Positions 15,216-24,180 of a stretch of DNA of 64,000 nt are shown piece after piece. Made by a program: the position numbers and the translations under genes. The notes beneath the pieces were generated by a model. It was given only the letters and a program-made list of their open reading frames with translations. It had not been told where the DNA came from and ran no database searches. The stretch is taken from IMG/VR virus record IMGVR_UViG_3300042562_001017, positions 17,086 through 81,085 of that record. The stretch is one strand, 5' to 3'. The stretch comes from a virus. Positions within the stretch are counted from its first letter, which is position 1; each line of letters opens with the position of its first letter.

Positions 15216-16094
15216 ATGAAAACGATTAAGATTCAAAGAAAAGAAGTACGAAGACATGGCGTACACATTAGTTTAACTCAAGAAAGGTCTGCTACAATTG
15301 GTGGATTTCTTTTAAAGTCTGGTGCAGTAGGCACAGGTATTACATTTGAAGAAATGAAAAAATGGATGCCAGGAGTTTTAGGAGTAGAAAGTACTGACCC
15401 TAAATTTAGACAAGAGGTAAACAGGTATTTTAACAATATTATGATTACTGTTCCTTATGAAGGAAAAGAACTTAATATTACAATTGATGAAAATGGTGAA
15501 CCTGAAGTATTGGAAGATTATTTGAGATATAAGTTTTGTTTGCAACATCCTAAAGTAGCTGATTCAAAAGTTTCTGCTGATGTTGACCAATACAAAGAAT
15601 ATTATATTGAAGACCAAGCTTTAGAATTAACTAAACGTACAACTAAACTTAAATCAAAAACTAATGCTACAATTAAATTTGCAGAATTAATTAATGATGA
15701 AGTGAAACTTGATTGGGTTCTTAGAGAATTAACTACTAAATATCCAAAAGAATTAGGTTCTATTACAAGACTTACTTCTTTAAGTAGAGAAGAAAAAGAA
15801 CTTAAGGTTTCTGAAATTTTTGATAAAGACCCTGAATACTTTATGAGTGTCGTATCTGACCCAGACTTGTTATTCAAAGCACAAATTGCTTCAATGGTTG
15901 AAAGTCAAATTATTCAAAAAGTAGGTAACGAGTATGTTTATGGTTCTGAACCATTAGGTAATTTAGATGCATCTATTGCTTATTTAAAGAATCCTAATAA
16001 CTCCGAAGCTTATGTTATTATGTTAGCTAAACTTAATAATATGGGAATTGGTTTTAGACAAAAAGAAACTAAAAAAGTAGAAAAAACAAAATAA
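15216..16094 (+). CDS. Capsid-proximal structural protein, unknown detail
   Basis: 292 residues. The N-terminal part is beta-like (TIKIQRKEVRRHGVHISL) and the C-terminal two-thirds helical with a basic end (KKVEKTK). Its place immediately after the capsid gene in crAss-like genomes suggests a capsid auxiliary, vertex or assembly protein. No membrane segment or enzyme motif is visible. Followed by a hairpin and a tRNA. Confidence 0.5.
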   Translation: MKTIKIQRKEVRRHGVHISLTQERSATIGGFLLKSGAVGTGITFEEMKKWMPGVLGVESTDPKFRQEVNRYFNNIMITVPYEGKELNITIDENGEPEVLEDYLRYKFCLQHPKVADSKVSADVDQYKEYYIEDQALELTKRTTKLKSKTNATIKFAELINDEVKLDWVLRELTTKYPKELGSITRLTSLSREEKELKVSEIFDKDPEYFMSVVSDPDLLFKAQIASMVESQIIQKVGNEYVYGSEPLGNLDASIAYLKNPNNSEAYVIMLAKLNNMGIGFRQKETKKVEKTK

Positions 16095-16100
16095 AAAATC

Positions 16101-16122
16101 TTTCCGAGAGCAATCTCGGAAA
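16101..16122 (+). terminator. Strong hairpin without U-tract (terminator or processing signal)
   Basis: A perfect 9-bp stem TTTCCGAGA / TCTCGGAAA with a GCAA tetraloop. The usual T-run is missing (GTATATTG follows), so this may act as a weak terminator, an mRNA stabiliser, or a processing signal just ahead of the tRNA that begins 7 bases later. Confidence 0.55.
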
Positions 16123-16128
16123 GTATAT

Positions 16129-16200
16129 TGTGGGGTAGAGAAGTGGCATCTCATTAGGCTCATAACCTAAAGTTCGTTGGTTCGATTCCAGCTCCCGCAA
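16129..16200 (+). tRNA. tRNA-Met (CAT anticodon)
   Basis: 72 bases fold as a full cloverleaf. The acceptor TGTGGGG / TCCCGCA includes two G-U pairs. The D-arm is GAGA/TCTC. The anticodon stem TTAGG/CCTAA has loop CTCATAA (anticodon CAT). The T-arm GTTGG/CCAGC has loop TTCGATT, with discriminator A. CCA is not encoded (CAA follows). CAT could be read as elongator Met or, after lysidine modification, Ile. It lies alone inside the late structural operon rather than in an early tRNA cluster, so it would be expressed with virion genes. Confidence 0.9.
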
Positions 16201-16213
16201 CAATTTAAATACT

Positions 16214-17275
16214 ATGAATATAAAAGAAATGCATACGTCTATTGCTACTGAAATGAATAAAATCAATTCAGCTTTGTTTGAGAACATTCTTGAACAAGAG
16301 GTAGACTTTGCACTTAACAATAGTATTTTAAGATTTATAAAACAAAGATATAATGCTACTTCAAATCTAAAAGGTAAAGGATTTGAGATGAGTCAAAAAA
16401 GAATTGATGACCTTAGAACTTTAGTTACTAATTATTCAGCTAAAGCATTCTTACCTGTTTCTTTTGACCCAGACATAAATGAAAAAGTAGTTTTTTATTT
16501 TCCTGGTGATTATATGTTTGCAGTAAATTCTAGATTTAAAGTTGCAGAAAATGATTGTGGTACTTTTACTTATGCTTCTGCTAGTTTAACTACAAACATA
16601 AGTACTTTTGATTTTAGCTTAGTTACTGATTGGACATTATTTAGATTAAAAAATCTTACTAGTGGTTATGTATTAAATTTAGGTTCTGGAGCTAGTAACT
16701 ATAATACTACTGAAGATTTAACTTTTGTTATTAGAATTATTTTACAAAAGTTAAGAGAGAACTATAACTATTCTGAATATGAATTTTATTATGAATATTA
16801 CAATGGTTCTTATTTTAAGAATCAATTAGTTATTGTAAATAAAACAACTACTACTTGGCAGTATTCTATTGATAATGGAGTTAGTTATGTTAATTTAGCT
16901 ACTTCAAGTAATGTTAAAACACATTATACTAACGCACCTACTATTAGTGTTGCTGGAAAATTAGTTCAAGAAGATGATATATTTGCAATGCAAGTAGACC
17001 CATTTAACAAAACTGTTTCTGATTTTCCTTTATTTTATACATCTAACTACAACTTTAACATATACATAGATAGAAATATTTTTGTTGTAACAGATGTTAT
17101 TTTGTCTTATCTTCGCACCCCAAGAACTGTATCGTATTTTCTTAATCAAGATTGTGATTTACCAGACCACACACATCCTGAAATAGTAAGTATGACAGTT
17201 GATTACCTTCTAGAAGCAGTGCAAGCTGGTGATAGATATAAAACGCATCAAGAAATTGTTGCAACTAATGAATAA
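16214..17275 (+). CDS. Probable ring/tail-connector protein
   Basis: 353 residues. It starts with a helical segment (KEMHTSIATEMNKINSALF) resembling adaptor proteins that attach to the portal, then a large beta region, and ends in helices (PEIVSMTVDYLLEAVQAG). Proteins of this size and place, between the capsid gene and the tail proteins, form ring layers of the crAss-like tail. The exact ring is not assignable by eye. It starts 14 bases after the tRNA, so tRNA and mRNA are probably cut from one transcript. Confidence 0.5.
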   Translation: MNIKEMHTSIATEMNKINSALFENILEQEVDFALNNSILRFIKQRYNATSNLKGKGFEMSQKRIDDLRTLVTNYSAKAFLPVSFDPDINEKVVFYFPGDYMFAVNSRFKVAENDCGTFTYASASLTTNISTFDFSLVTDWTLFRLKNLTSGYVLNLGSGASNYNTTEDLTFVIRIILQKLRENYNYSEYEFYYEYYNGSYFKNQLVIVNKTTTTWQYSIDNGVSYVNLATSSNVKTHYTNAPTISVAGKLVQEDDIFAMQVDPFNKTVSDFPLFYTSNYNFNIYIDRNIFVVTDVILSYLRTPRTVSYFLNQDCDLPDHTHPEIVSMTVDYLLEAVQAGDRYKTHQEIVATNE

Positions 17276-17312
17276 TTTTTTTTAATTAATAACAAATAAA
17301 CAAAACAAAACA

Positions 17313-18650
17313 ATGTCAAAGACTGTTTTATTCGGAAATGCCGCAGCTTACTCAGCTAAAGCAAACCCTGCCCTTTTAGCTTCTGGAGAAATTGGAATTT
17401 ACTCTATCGCTGAAACTGGTGCTTTTACACTAATTACTACTACTTGTAGTGCTGCTCAAAAGCAATTGCCTATTATGATTGCTCAAGGTGGAGTTACTGG
17501 TGGTAATTTTAAAAGTGTAATTATCTATCCTAACGGTATCGTTAAGGCTGGTGCTACTGCATTACCTTACGTTGCTGCTGTACCTAATGTTGATATTGTA
17601 GGTTATGCTGGTTCTGGTTCAGACACTATTCAAGCTAGTGTTGCTGGAACTTACAACTTAACTATAACAAACACTTCTTTAGGAACTGTTCCAATGCCAT
17701 TTAACTTGGCTTCTTTGTATTACCAAAACGCTGCTCAAGCAACTCCTTTTCAGGTAGCTTACGATTGGGCTAAAGCTGTTAACGGTAAAACATTAAATGC
17801 TTCTTTGTTTCCTTATGACAGATTTGTGTTTGCTTCAGTTTTAACTAACCAAGCTTCAACTCAATTAGTAACTTCAGCTCCTGCAAACGTAACTGGTACA
17901 TTTGTAAATGGTTCAACTAGTGTAACTTTATCTGGTTCAACTGCTGGTGGTACTACTCCATTGTCAGTAGGTAGTTTTATTCGTGTAGGTCATGCAACTA
18001 CTACTACTTTACCTGTTTACAAAATTGCTTCAATGCCATCAGCTACAAGTATCATTCTTGATGCTCCTTACGTAAACGAAAGTTTAACTGTTGGTGCTAC
18101 TGTTGCTACTGTTGCTTTAGGTAGATTAGATGCTGCTCCTGATGTTAGTGATTTAGCTGGTGTTAGATTAGCTTCAAGAGGTAACTGGTTTGACGGAAGT
18201 TCATTTACTGAATTAAGACCTAACACTTCTATTGCTACTGGTGTATCTGGAAATGCTTTAGGAACTGTAATTGTTCATAATGGTAGTGCTTCTCAATCTT
18301 ACTTAGCTGCTTCAGGTGCTGTTACTTCAGGTGTTTTCAACATCGGTTATGGTATCGGATATCAAGCTAGAAAGCAAGAACTTCAATGGCAAGGTTACCA
18401 AGGTAACATGAACAGAAGTTTCTTACCTTACGCAGTTCAATATTTCTCTTCAGAAACTTCTTTGTATGATGGTTACTCTGTAATTTACAGAAGTTTTCCT
18501 AATAACGGAGCTAATGATGGAAATGCAAAAGAAGAAATGCATGATGTTCAAATATTCTGTATTAACGCTGGTGGTTCTGGAAGTGTTGCTACTAACGCTT
18601 TAGTAACTGCAAGTATTCCTACAATCTTGAGTTCATACATTAACGCATAG
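17313..18650 (+). CDS. Abundant structural protein (tail or capsid-associated)
   Basis: 445 residues, Ala/Gly/Thr/Ser-rich, beta-type, without enzyme motifs. Codon choice (AAC, GGT, GCT, TAC) is shifted toward the pattern of the capsid gene, which indicates high expression and thus many copies in the virion. It has a strong terminator of its own. It could be a tail-tube or hub-like protein, a decoration protein or a second shell protein. Position in the ring/tail region favours a tail role. Confidence 0.5.
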   Translation: MSKTVLFGNAAAYSAKANPALLASGEIGIYSIAETGAFTLITTTCSAAQKQLPIMIAQGGVTGGNFKSVIIYPNGIVKAGATALPYVAAVPNVDIVGYAGSGSDTIQASVAGTYNLTITNTSLGTVPMPFNLASLYYQNAAQATPFQVAYDWAKAVNGKTLNASLFPYDRFVFASVLTNQASTQLVTSAPANVTGTFVNGSTSVTLSGSTAGGTTPLSVGSFIRVGHATTTTLPVYKIASMPSATSIILDAPYVNESLTVGATVATVALGRLDAAPDVSDLAGVRLASRGNWFDGSSFTELRPNTSIATGVSGNALGTVIVHNGSASQSYLAASGAVTSGVFNIGYGIGYQARKQELQWQGYQGNMNRSFLPYAVQYFSSETSLYDGYSVIYRSFPNNGANDGNAKEEMHDVQIFCINAGGSGSVATNALVTASIPTILSSYINA

Positions 18651-18671
18651 TAAATTCTGATTTTTAATTTT

Positions 18672-18705
18672 AAAAAGCCATTACTTAATTGTAATGGCTT
18701 TTTTT
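18672..18705 (+). terminator. Intrinsic terminator after the abundant structural protein
   Basis: A 13-bp perfect stem AAAAAGCCATTAC / GTAATGGCTTTTT with a 6-base loop, running straight into a T-run. Separates two transcription units; the next promoter box follows at 18733. Confidence 0.9.
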
Positions 18706-18732
18706 ATTTATATTTTTTTTTAAAATAAATAC

Positions 18733-18740
18733 TATCTTTG
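18733..18740 (+). promoter_or_regulatory. Bacteroidota -7 box TATCTTTG
   Basis: Perfect TAnnTTTG, 18 bases before the ATG at 18759 and just after a terminator, as expected for the promoter of the tail-fiber unit. The -33 region is T-rich without TTTG. Confidence 0.6.
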
Positions 18741-18758
18741 TAATATAATATTATAAAT

Positions 18759-19178
18759 ATGACAAGAAATACATTAGGTGGTTCTCTTCTTCAAAATGAA
18801 GATAGAATAGTTATAGAAAGAAAAGGTGTTCCTTCTGAAGTTTCATTAAGAAATTTTAGAAAATATACTAATGGAACTGAACCTTTAATAGTTTCAGGTA
18901 GTACTTTAGAATTAGATTTTGCTAATGCTTTACTATTTGATATAACTTTAACAGCAGCTGCAACATTTACTTTTGTTAATGCTACACCAGGTGTTTACGT
19001 TATGAAGTTAACTCAAGGTGGTTCAGGTAGTAATACTGTAACGTTTCCTTCTAACGTAAAATGGTCTGGAGCAACTCCTCCAACACTTACTACAACAGTA
19101 GGAGCTTGGGATTATATAACTTTTGTATTTGATGGAACTTATTTCTCAGCAACTTCAATTCTTAATTTTGTAGTATAA
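18759..19178 (+). CDS. Small tail-fiber/adsorption protein
   Basis: 139 residues. The N-terminal ~45 are a fiber-attachment-like segment (LLQNEDRIVIERKGVPSEVSL). The remaining ~95 are a beta sandwich with alternating Thr/Phe/Val strands, often seen as a tip or collar domain in tail fibers. First gene of a unit of receptor-binding proteins. Its stop overlaps the next ATG (TAATG). Confidence 0.5.
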   Translation: MTRNTLGGSLLQNEDRIVIERKGVPSEVSLRNFRKYTNGTEPLIVSGSTLELDFANALLFDITLTAAATFTFVNATPGVYVMKLTQGGSGSNTVTFPSNVKWSGATPPTLTTTVGAWDYITFVFDGTYFSATSILNFVV

Positions 19179-20635
19179 TGTATCCATTTAGTTTTTTAGG
19201 AGGCGCAGCAATAGACGCACAAGCACAAGCGCACTACGATAGAGTAATAGCTGATGGCGGTTTAGTTCCTAGCGGATTAAGTGGCGTTAATGCCTTTTTT
19301 ACTACTGTTAAAACCATTTATGCAACCTCAGATATAACAACGGCTATTAGTGTTGGTTTAGATGCGCAGGTGCTAGGCTATAAACTTGGAGCGGGTGCGG
19401 GTACTACTTTAGGGCAAGCAGCGCAAAAACTTTATTCATGCAGCGGGGCAAGTGGTGACGTGGAGCAAACAACCGCAGCAAGTCAGCCGCTTTTATTGGT
19501 TTATGAGGGGGTGAATTATTGGTGGAGTAGTGGGGTAAGTGGAAACTATTGTTCAACACCTAATTCAGCGGCTAATCAAATTACGGGGGATATTGAGATT
19601 ATTGTTAAATTAAATATTTTTGACATTTCTGCTTCAAAAAATATTCTCGGAAAATTCCCTGCTTCGGCGGGCAATTTTCAGTATGAATTTGCACTTGTTG
19701 GTAATAAGTTTTCTTTCTTCTTCTCACAGAATGGCACAAGTTATATTGGAATAGATAGTAGTTCAATTGTGGGTATAATTTCTAATAATACCAACTATTT
19801 TATCAAATTTACTCGTGTATCATCAAGTGGAACGTATGCTTTTTATTACTCAACAGATGGAATTACTTATACACTAATAAATAATGGTACTAGCACTTCA
19901 GGTTCTATGTATAATGGTAATGCAATACTTGAAATAGGTGCAGCAGAAGGTGGGGCATCTCCATTTAATGGCAAGATTTACCGAGTAACTCTTTCAAATA
20001 CAATTGGCGGAAATCCTGTAGTCGACTTCAACCCTAGCCAATACAACGCAGCAACAAGTCAAACACAATGGACAAGTTCAACGGGAGAGATTTGGTCGGT
20101 ACAAACGGGAACTGCAACAACGGGGTATAAAGGTGTTTTGGTGGATAGGACAATAACTATGTTTGACGGAATAGAAGATTTTCTACAAAACCCTACTATT
20201 TTAAGAGGCGATATTTGTAGTCAATATTTAGTTTATAAAACTGAAAACGCAATTGGAAGCGGTATAACAATAATAGATTCAGCATCATCGGCTTGGCAAA
20301 ATGCATTTACTCCAGAATCTTCAAATATGAGATTGTATATGAATGGTTCAGCAGGAAACGTTTCAAAATCATTAAATACGCTTTTAACTATGTATACAAC
20401 TACTAATAATCAAGGTGTATCTAATAGTATTCAAAAAAATAATGATACACCAACTACTAACGCTTATACTCCTGCACTATCAGGAACGGGTTTAAGTATT
20501 GGTAAATTAGCAAATCTTGCATTTTACCAAAAAGGGAATGTTCAAACTTATATTTCTGCTATTGGAGTTAATACAACAACTATAAGAACAGATATGTATA
20601 ATTATATCAGGTCAATAAACAACTCAGCATTTTAA
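19178..20635 (+). CDS. Receptor-binding protein with concanavalin-type lectin domain
   Basis: 485 residues. A short N-terminal helical anchor (DAQAQAHYDRVIADGGLVP) is a common start of Bacteroidota phage receptor-binding proteins. The centre (about 150-290) has the strand pattern and phrases of a LamG/ConA-like jelly roll (GDIEIIVKLNIFD, YEFALVGNKFSFF, NGKIYRVTLSN). The C-terminal part repeats a similar sandwich. It probably binds surface glycan on the host. Base use (GCGGGT, GGGGCA, CGGCGG) is clearly richer in G and C than the flanking genes, a sign of recent exchange. Confidence 0.65.
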   Translation: MYPFSFLGGAAIDAQAQAHYDRVIADGGLVPSGLSGVNAFFTTVKTIYATSDITTAISVGLDAQVLGYKLGAGAGTTLGQAAQKLYSCSGASGDVEQTTAASQPLLLVYEGVNYWWSSGVSGNYCSTPNSAANQITGDIEIIVKLNIFDISASKNILGKFPASAGNFQYEFALVGNKFSFFFSQNGTSYIGIDSSSIVGIISNNTNYFIKFTRVSSSGTYAFYYSTDGITYTLINNGTSTSGSMYNGNAILEIGAAEGGASPFNGKIYRVTLSNTIGGNPVVDFNPSQYNAATSQTQWTSSTGEIWSVQTGTATTGYKGVLVDRTITMFDGIEDFLQNPTILRGDICSQYLVYKTENAIGSGITIIDSASSAWQNAFTPESSNMRLYMNGSAGNVSKSLNTLLTMYTTTNNQGVSNSIQKNNDTPTTNAYTPALSGTGLSIGKLANLAFYQKGNVQTYISAIGVNTTTIRTDMYNYIRSINNSAF

Positions 20636-20637
20636 TT

Positions 20638-20892
20638 ATGATAGAACCAACACAAATTTACCCTTGCTTTTATGCTTGCAAAAATGAAAGCGAGTTTGAA
20701 TCTTTAGATACACAAGCCTGCGAATTGTTAGACTTTCCTAATGCGGGGGCGAGCGATTATTGTAACCCAATTATTGATGTTAACGGGGTTTATTATTTTA
20801 TTGTTAACCCTGAGGTTAGCAGTTTAGTTAATTTGGAATTGTGCGTTCCTTATGAAAGCATAGTTTTACCAGAAGTAGCGCCAATAGGATAG
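20638..20892 (+). CDS. Small Cys-containing protein (possible fiber chaperone or tip)
   Basis: 84 residues with several cysteines (YPCFYACK, ELLDFPN, LELCVPYE). It starts 2 bases after the receptor-binding protein and shares its less AT-rich codon use, so the two probably moved together. Small genes right after a receptor-binding protein are often assembly chaperones or tip proteins, but no family is recognised. Confidence 0.45.
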   Translation: MIEPTQIYPCFYACKNESEFESLDTQACELLDFPNAGASDYCNPIIDVNGVYYFIVNPEVSSLVNLELCVPYESIVLPEVAPIG

Positions 20893-20897
20893 TTTTG
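20890..20897 (+). promoter_or_regulatory. Possible Bacteroidota -7 box TAGTTTTG
   Basis: TAnnTTTG match overlapping the TAG stop of the preceding gene, 29 bases before the ATG at 20927. No -33 TTTG, so only tentative. Confidence 0.35.
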
Positions 20898-20926
20898 CAT
20901 AATTATAAAATAAAATAAATAAAATA

Positions 20927-21721
20927 ATGGCTTTAAGTACTAAAATAAATTTATCAGTTTCTACTGATTGGAAATCAATTATAATAACTGATTCTACTGG
21001 ATATGGTATTACTGGATATGGTTCTAATCAAGACCCTGTTGGTTTAAGAGAAGCTAGTGGTTCAGGAACAGATATTATTTCTACAAGAATAATTCTTACT
21101 TCACCTAGTGATACTATTTATACTTTTGATTTAAATGCTAGTCAAGCTTATACTGCAACAATATCTCCTTATACTATAACTAATGTAGCTTTAGGTTTAA
21201 ATGTTGATGAAATAATTGAAGAAGGTATTTGGAAAGTAAGTTATACTCCTTACTTTGCTAATAGTCAAAGTATAAATGTTACAAATAATTCAACAACTGT
21301 AACATATGGTGCTTCACCTCAATCTTTTACTAATATAGCTAAATTAAAAACAAATGTATCAGGAACTGCTGTGTATTATGATGTTACAGCTATTAATTCT
21401 TCAACAAATAATTTTACTTTAGCTACACCTTATGCTGCTACAACTACAGTAGGTTATACTAATTATAATGTAGGTTACGAAGCTATTGAACTTATACCTA
21501 TTTCTAAAACTATTAAAGATTGTTTAGATTCTAGAGTTGCAGCACTTCCTCAATCAAATTGTCCTTGTAAAGACAAACAAGTAAATACTCTTATGAATAA
21601 TTATTTGCTTTATGATGCTATGTTTATAAACGCTATGTTTAATAATGAACCTAAAGCAATTCAACTTTACGATATACTTTCTAATTATTGTTCAGACTCT
21701 GATTGTAAATGTAATGGATAA
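20927..21721 (+). CDS. Tail-associated beta protein with Cys-rich C-terminus
   Basis: 264 residues. The first ~190 are beta-rich and Thr/Ser/Ile-heavy, like tail proteins. The last ~75 are helical with a Cys cluster (SNCPCKD ... YCSDSDCKCNG) that could bind metal or form disulfides. Codon use returns to the AT-extreme style of the core genome, so it belongs to the conserved set rather than the exchanged fibers. Its end overlaps the next gene by 8 bases. No family recognised. Confidence 0.5.
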   Translation: MALSTKINLSVSTDWKSIIITDSTGYGITGYGSNQDPVGLREASGSGTDIISTRIILTSPSDTIYTFDLNASQAYTATISPYTITNVALGLNVDEIIEEGIWKVSYTPYFANSQSINVTNNSTTVTYGASPQSFTNIAKLKTNVSGTAVYYDVTAINSSTNNFTLATPYAATTTVGYTNYNVGYEAIELIPISKTIKDCLDSRVAALPQSNCPCKDKQVNTLMNNYLLYDAMFINAMFNNEPKAIQLYDILSNYCSDSDCKCNG

Positions 21722-21959
21722 AACTCAAAATCTTTCTGCAATTAACAATATAAATTTGTCTATTCAGAAAATAAGCAATAACTTTGTAAATAAGTTAAGT
21801 TTTGGTATAATATCTAGACAATGTTTAGATGAAGCCAAACTTCTGTACTTGTACAGTCGAATTCTTGAAGATAGAAATTTTATTAATGACTATCTTACTG
21901 AAGACGAATATAACGCTATATATATAGATGTTCAACGTATAACTAAAAAAACAATATGA
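21714..21959 (+). CDS. 81-residue helical protein
   Basis: ATG at 21714 is preferred: it overlaps the upstream stop by 8 bases (ATGGATAA), whereas a longer version would run ~70 bases into the previous gene. All-helical and charged (IQKISNNFVNKLSFGIISRQ, YSRILEDRNFINDYLTEDEY). It ends by ATGA overlap with the next gene. Probably a tail-assembly partner; not recognised. Confidence 0.5.
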   Translation: MDKTQNLSAINNINLSIQKISNNFVNKLSFGIISRQCLDEAKLLYLYSRILEDRNFINDYLTEDEYNAIYIDVQRITKKTI

Positions 21960-22237
21960 GTGGATTAACTGCTGGGGAATCATTCCTCAAATCAATTTTA
22001 GACCTTTGGAGAAATAGAACTGCTAACGGAGTTATTTCTAAATCATACACTTTAACTGCTACACCAACACCTCTTGCAGATTTTAACTGTAAAGCTGTTC
22101 AACTATTGACATCTTCTACAGTTACTTTAGGTAGTGGAGATTCTATAACTTATGCAGGAGGATTACTTCCTTGCAATAATGCTAATAATATATTAGTATC
22201 AGGTTCAGGTACTTTAAATTATTTAATTTTTATTTAA
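21956..22237 (+). CDS. Small beta-rich structural protein
   Basis: 93 residues. A short N-terminal helix is followed by a Thr/Ser/Leu beta domain (VQLLTSSTVTLGSGDSITY, LVSGSGTLNYLIFI) resembling compact fiber or decoration domains. Located directly before the main tail fiber, with 1 base between stop and ATG. Likely adsorption-related. Confidence 0.5.
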   Translation: MSGLTAGESFLKSILDLWRNRTANGVISKSYTLTATPTPLADFNCKAVQLLTSSTVTLGSGDSITYAGGLLPCNNANNILVSGSGTLNYLIFI

Positions 22238-22238
22238 T

Positions 22239-23801
22239 ATGGCAATAGGTATAGATTTAGCCATTGGTTCAAGTGCAGCTAGTGGTGGTGGTGGTTCTGT
22301 TAATACTGGAGTATTACAGATATCTGGCGGTGGAGCATTATCAGGAACATTACAAACAATTACTGACCAAAGTAGTAACGCAAGTCCATTGCAGTTAAGT
22401 ACTGCTTCGGTAAGTTTTGGAGGTTCAACGGGATTAAATTGGGATAATGCTAATACTAGACTAGGTATTGGAACAAATACTCCTTTAGGCATTTTACATT
22501 TAAAAGTGTCAGCCGCAGCTACTCGATTAATATTAGATGGTGACGCAGCGCAAAGTAAAATTATTACTTATAGAACTGCTGGACTTCAGCGTTTTGGGCT
22601 ATACACTAATAATACAGCCGAAAGTGGAGCAAATGTAGGTAGCGATTTTGCTATACGTGCTTACAACGATGCAGGTACTTTGCTTTCAACTCCTATTTTT
22701 ATTAAAAGAAGTACAGGTTTTGTAGGTATAGGAACAACCTCAGTAAGTGCAATGCTTCAAGTAAGAGGAGACGGGACTAATCCAATTGCTAGGTTTGAAA
22801 GTAGTGACGGAAGTATAAATTGGAGATTTTCAGCAGGCGGTTTTGGTCTTGAAAATTCTTATCAAGCAGGTATTTATGGCGCTGCAATAAGTGGAGATTA
22901 TTCTTTTGCAGCAAGTTCTTATAATAACTTAGGGTCAACGGTAGCTTTTCAGGGAATAGCTAATATAAATGGAACTATTGCAGTACCTTCATCAGGAACA
23001 GGAACTAAACATATTTTAGCAGTTAATTACATTATTAACAACGCAGGCGCACAAACGGGAACGGCAACGGGTATATTCTTAAATGCTACTGAAACGGCAT
23101 TGAATGGAATGACGCATAATTTAATGGATTTGCAAGTTGGGGGAGTAAGTAAGTTTTTAATAAAATCAAATGCAGCAGGTTTTATAAATGATGTAAATGG
23201 TTTAATTGTTGGTAATCAAATACAAACGGGAAATTATTATGCGACGAATACTACTTATGGATATAATGTTGGTAATCAAGCCTATGTTTTATCAAATGCA
23301 GTTGGTAACATAATTTTAAAAGATGCTGGTGGTGCTCATACTAGCGGTAGTTTTAATATGTTAATTCTTGGAGCAGCAACAAACGCTTTCCCTGCATTAA
23401 AGAGAAACGGGGCGGCGATTGATTTTAGGTTGGCGGATGATAGTGGGTATGCTGATGTTAATATGGGGCAAGCTACTTTTGGGGGTTCTAATGGTTATAT
23501 AGGTATTAATAACTCTGCTTCAATAGATTCTGCTTTAAGAGCTATTAGAACAAACTCTGGAAGCAGCCCACTAAGTATAAGCACAGGTGAAGTTGGGGTT
23601 GGAGATACTACAACTTATGCTTCTGCAATATTTGCGATTGGTTCTACTACTAGAGGTTTTTTACCTCCTAGAATGACTACAACGCAAGTAAATGCAATTG
23701 CAAGTCCGGCGGAAGGTTTAGTTGTTTTTAATACAACTATTTCGCACCTTTGCGTTTATCAATCGGGCGGTTGGGTTAAAATGAATCACTCACCAATGTA
23801 A
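22239..23801 (+). CDS. Tail fiber
   Basis: 520 residues. Contains the repeating phrase style of Bacteroidota phage tail fibers and host adhesins ('LNWDNANTRLGIGTNTP', 'FVGIGTTSVSAMLQVRG'). The C-terminal segment 'GFLPPRMTTTQVNAIASP' then 'LVVFNTTISHLCVYQSGGW' is common at the ends of such fibers and at chaperone-like tips. Middle and end are less AT-rich than the flanking core genes, suggesting module swapping. It probably decides host range with the protein at 19178. Confidence 0.7.
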   Translation: MAIGIDLAIGSSAASGGGGSVNTGVLQISGGGALSGTLQTITDQSSNASPLQLSTASVSFGGSTGLNWDNANTRLGIGTNTPLGILHLKVSAAATRLILDGDAAQSKIITYRTAGLQRFGLYTNNTAESGANVGSDFAIRAYNDAGTLLSTPIFIKRSTGFVGIGTTSVSAMLQVRGDGTNPIARFESSDGSINWRFSAGGFGLENSYQAGIYGAAISGDYSFAASSYNNLGSTVAFQGIANINGTIAVPSSGTGTKHILAVNYIINNAGAQTGTATGIFLNATETALNGMTHNLMDLQVGGVSKFLIKSNAAGFINDVNGLIVGNQIQTGNYYATNTTYGYNVGNQAYVLSNAVGNIILKDAGGAHTSGSFNMLILGAATNAFPALKRNGAAIDFRLADDSGYADVNMGQATFGGSNGYIGINNSASIDSALRAIRTNSGSSPLSISTGEVGVGDTTTYASAIFAIGSTTRGFLPPRMTTTQVNAIASPAEGLVVFNTTISHLCVYQSGGWVKMNHSPM

Positions 23802-23823
23802 TAACAATTTAATAAATAAAAAT

Positions 23824-24111
23824 ATGATACAAGCAAACGGAATCATAAAAGATTCAAACGGGGTCACTGAATATTCAAACCCTTTAATTAATGTTTACAT
23901 GAACTCAGGTTCAAAGTTTGTGCCTACTATTGGAGTGGCGCAAGTTGGTAAAATTGTAACTCAAGGAGAAACCGAAAGTTTCAATCCAGTTGCTCAAATA
24001 GGCACTTACGAATACACTTTAGAAAACCCTAGCTTTTTAGAAGTACAACAAGCAGTCTTGACAGGTTTAGAAACAGACTATCCAGAAGTAACATTTTCAA
24101 TAATCGAATAA
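23824..24111 (+). CDS. 95-residue fiber-associated protein
   Basis: Follows the tail fiber by 22 bases with similar base use. Beta-type start (IQANGIIKDSNGVTEYSNPL) and an acidic helical end. Perhaps a fiber accessory or chaperone. Not recognised. A small stem (AAACC/GGGTTT around a GCTA/TAGC pair, 24115-24146) followed by T-runs may end this unit. Confidence 0.45.
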   Translation: MIQANGIIKDSNGVTEYSNPLINVYMNSGSKFVPTIGVAQVGKIVTQGETESFNPVAQIGTYEYTLENPSFLEVQQAVLTGLETDYPEVTFSIIE

Positions 24112-24143
24112 AACCAAAAAATGCTAATTAAATTATAGCTGGG

Positions 24144-24175
24144 TTTGCTTTTTAATATTTTTTTTTGTATATTTG
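24144..24175 (+). promoter_or_regulatory. Host-type promoter for the HNH gene
   Basis: TTTG at 24144-24147, 20 bases, TATATTTG at 24168-24175: a full match to the Bacteroidota -33/-7 pattern. The ATG at 24181 follows after 5 bases, so the message should be almost leaderless. A homing-type gene carrying its own promoter is usual. Confidence 0.65.
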
Positions 24176-24180
24176 TTTCT

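Noticed and set aside
15602-16320. Minus-strand frames opposite the capsid-proximal gene and the tRNA
   Set aside because: They are shadows of plus-strand coding; one even translates through the tRNA.
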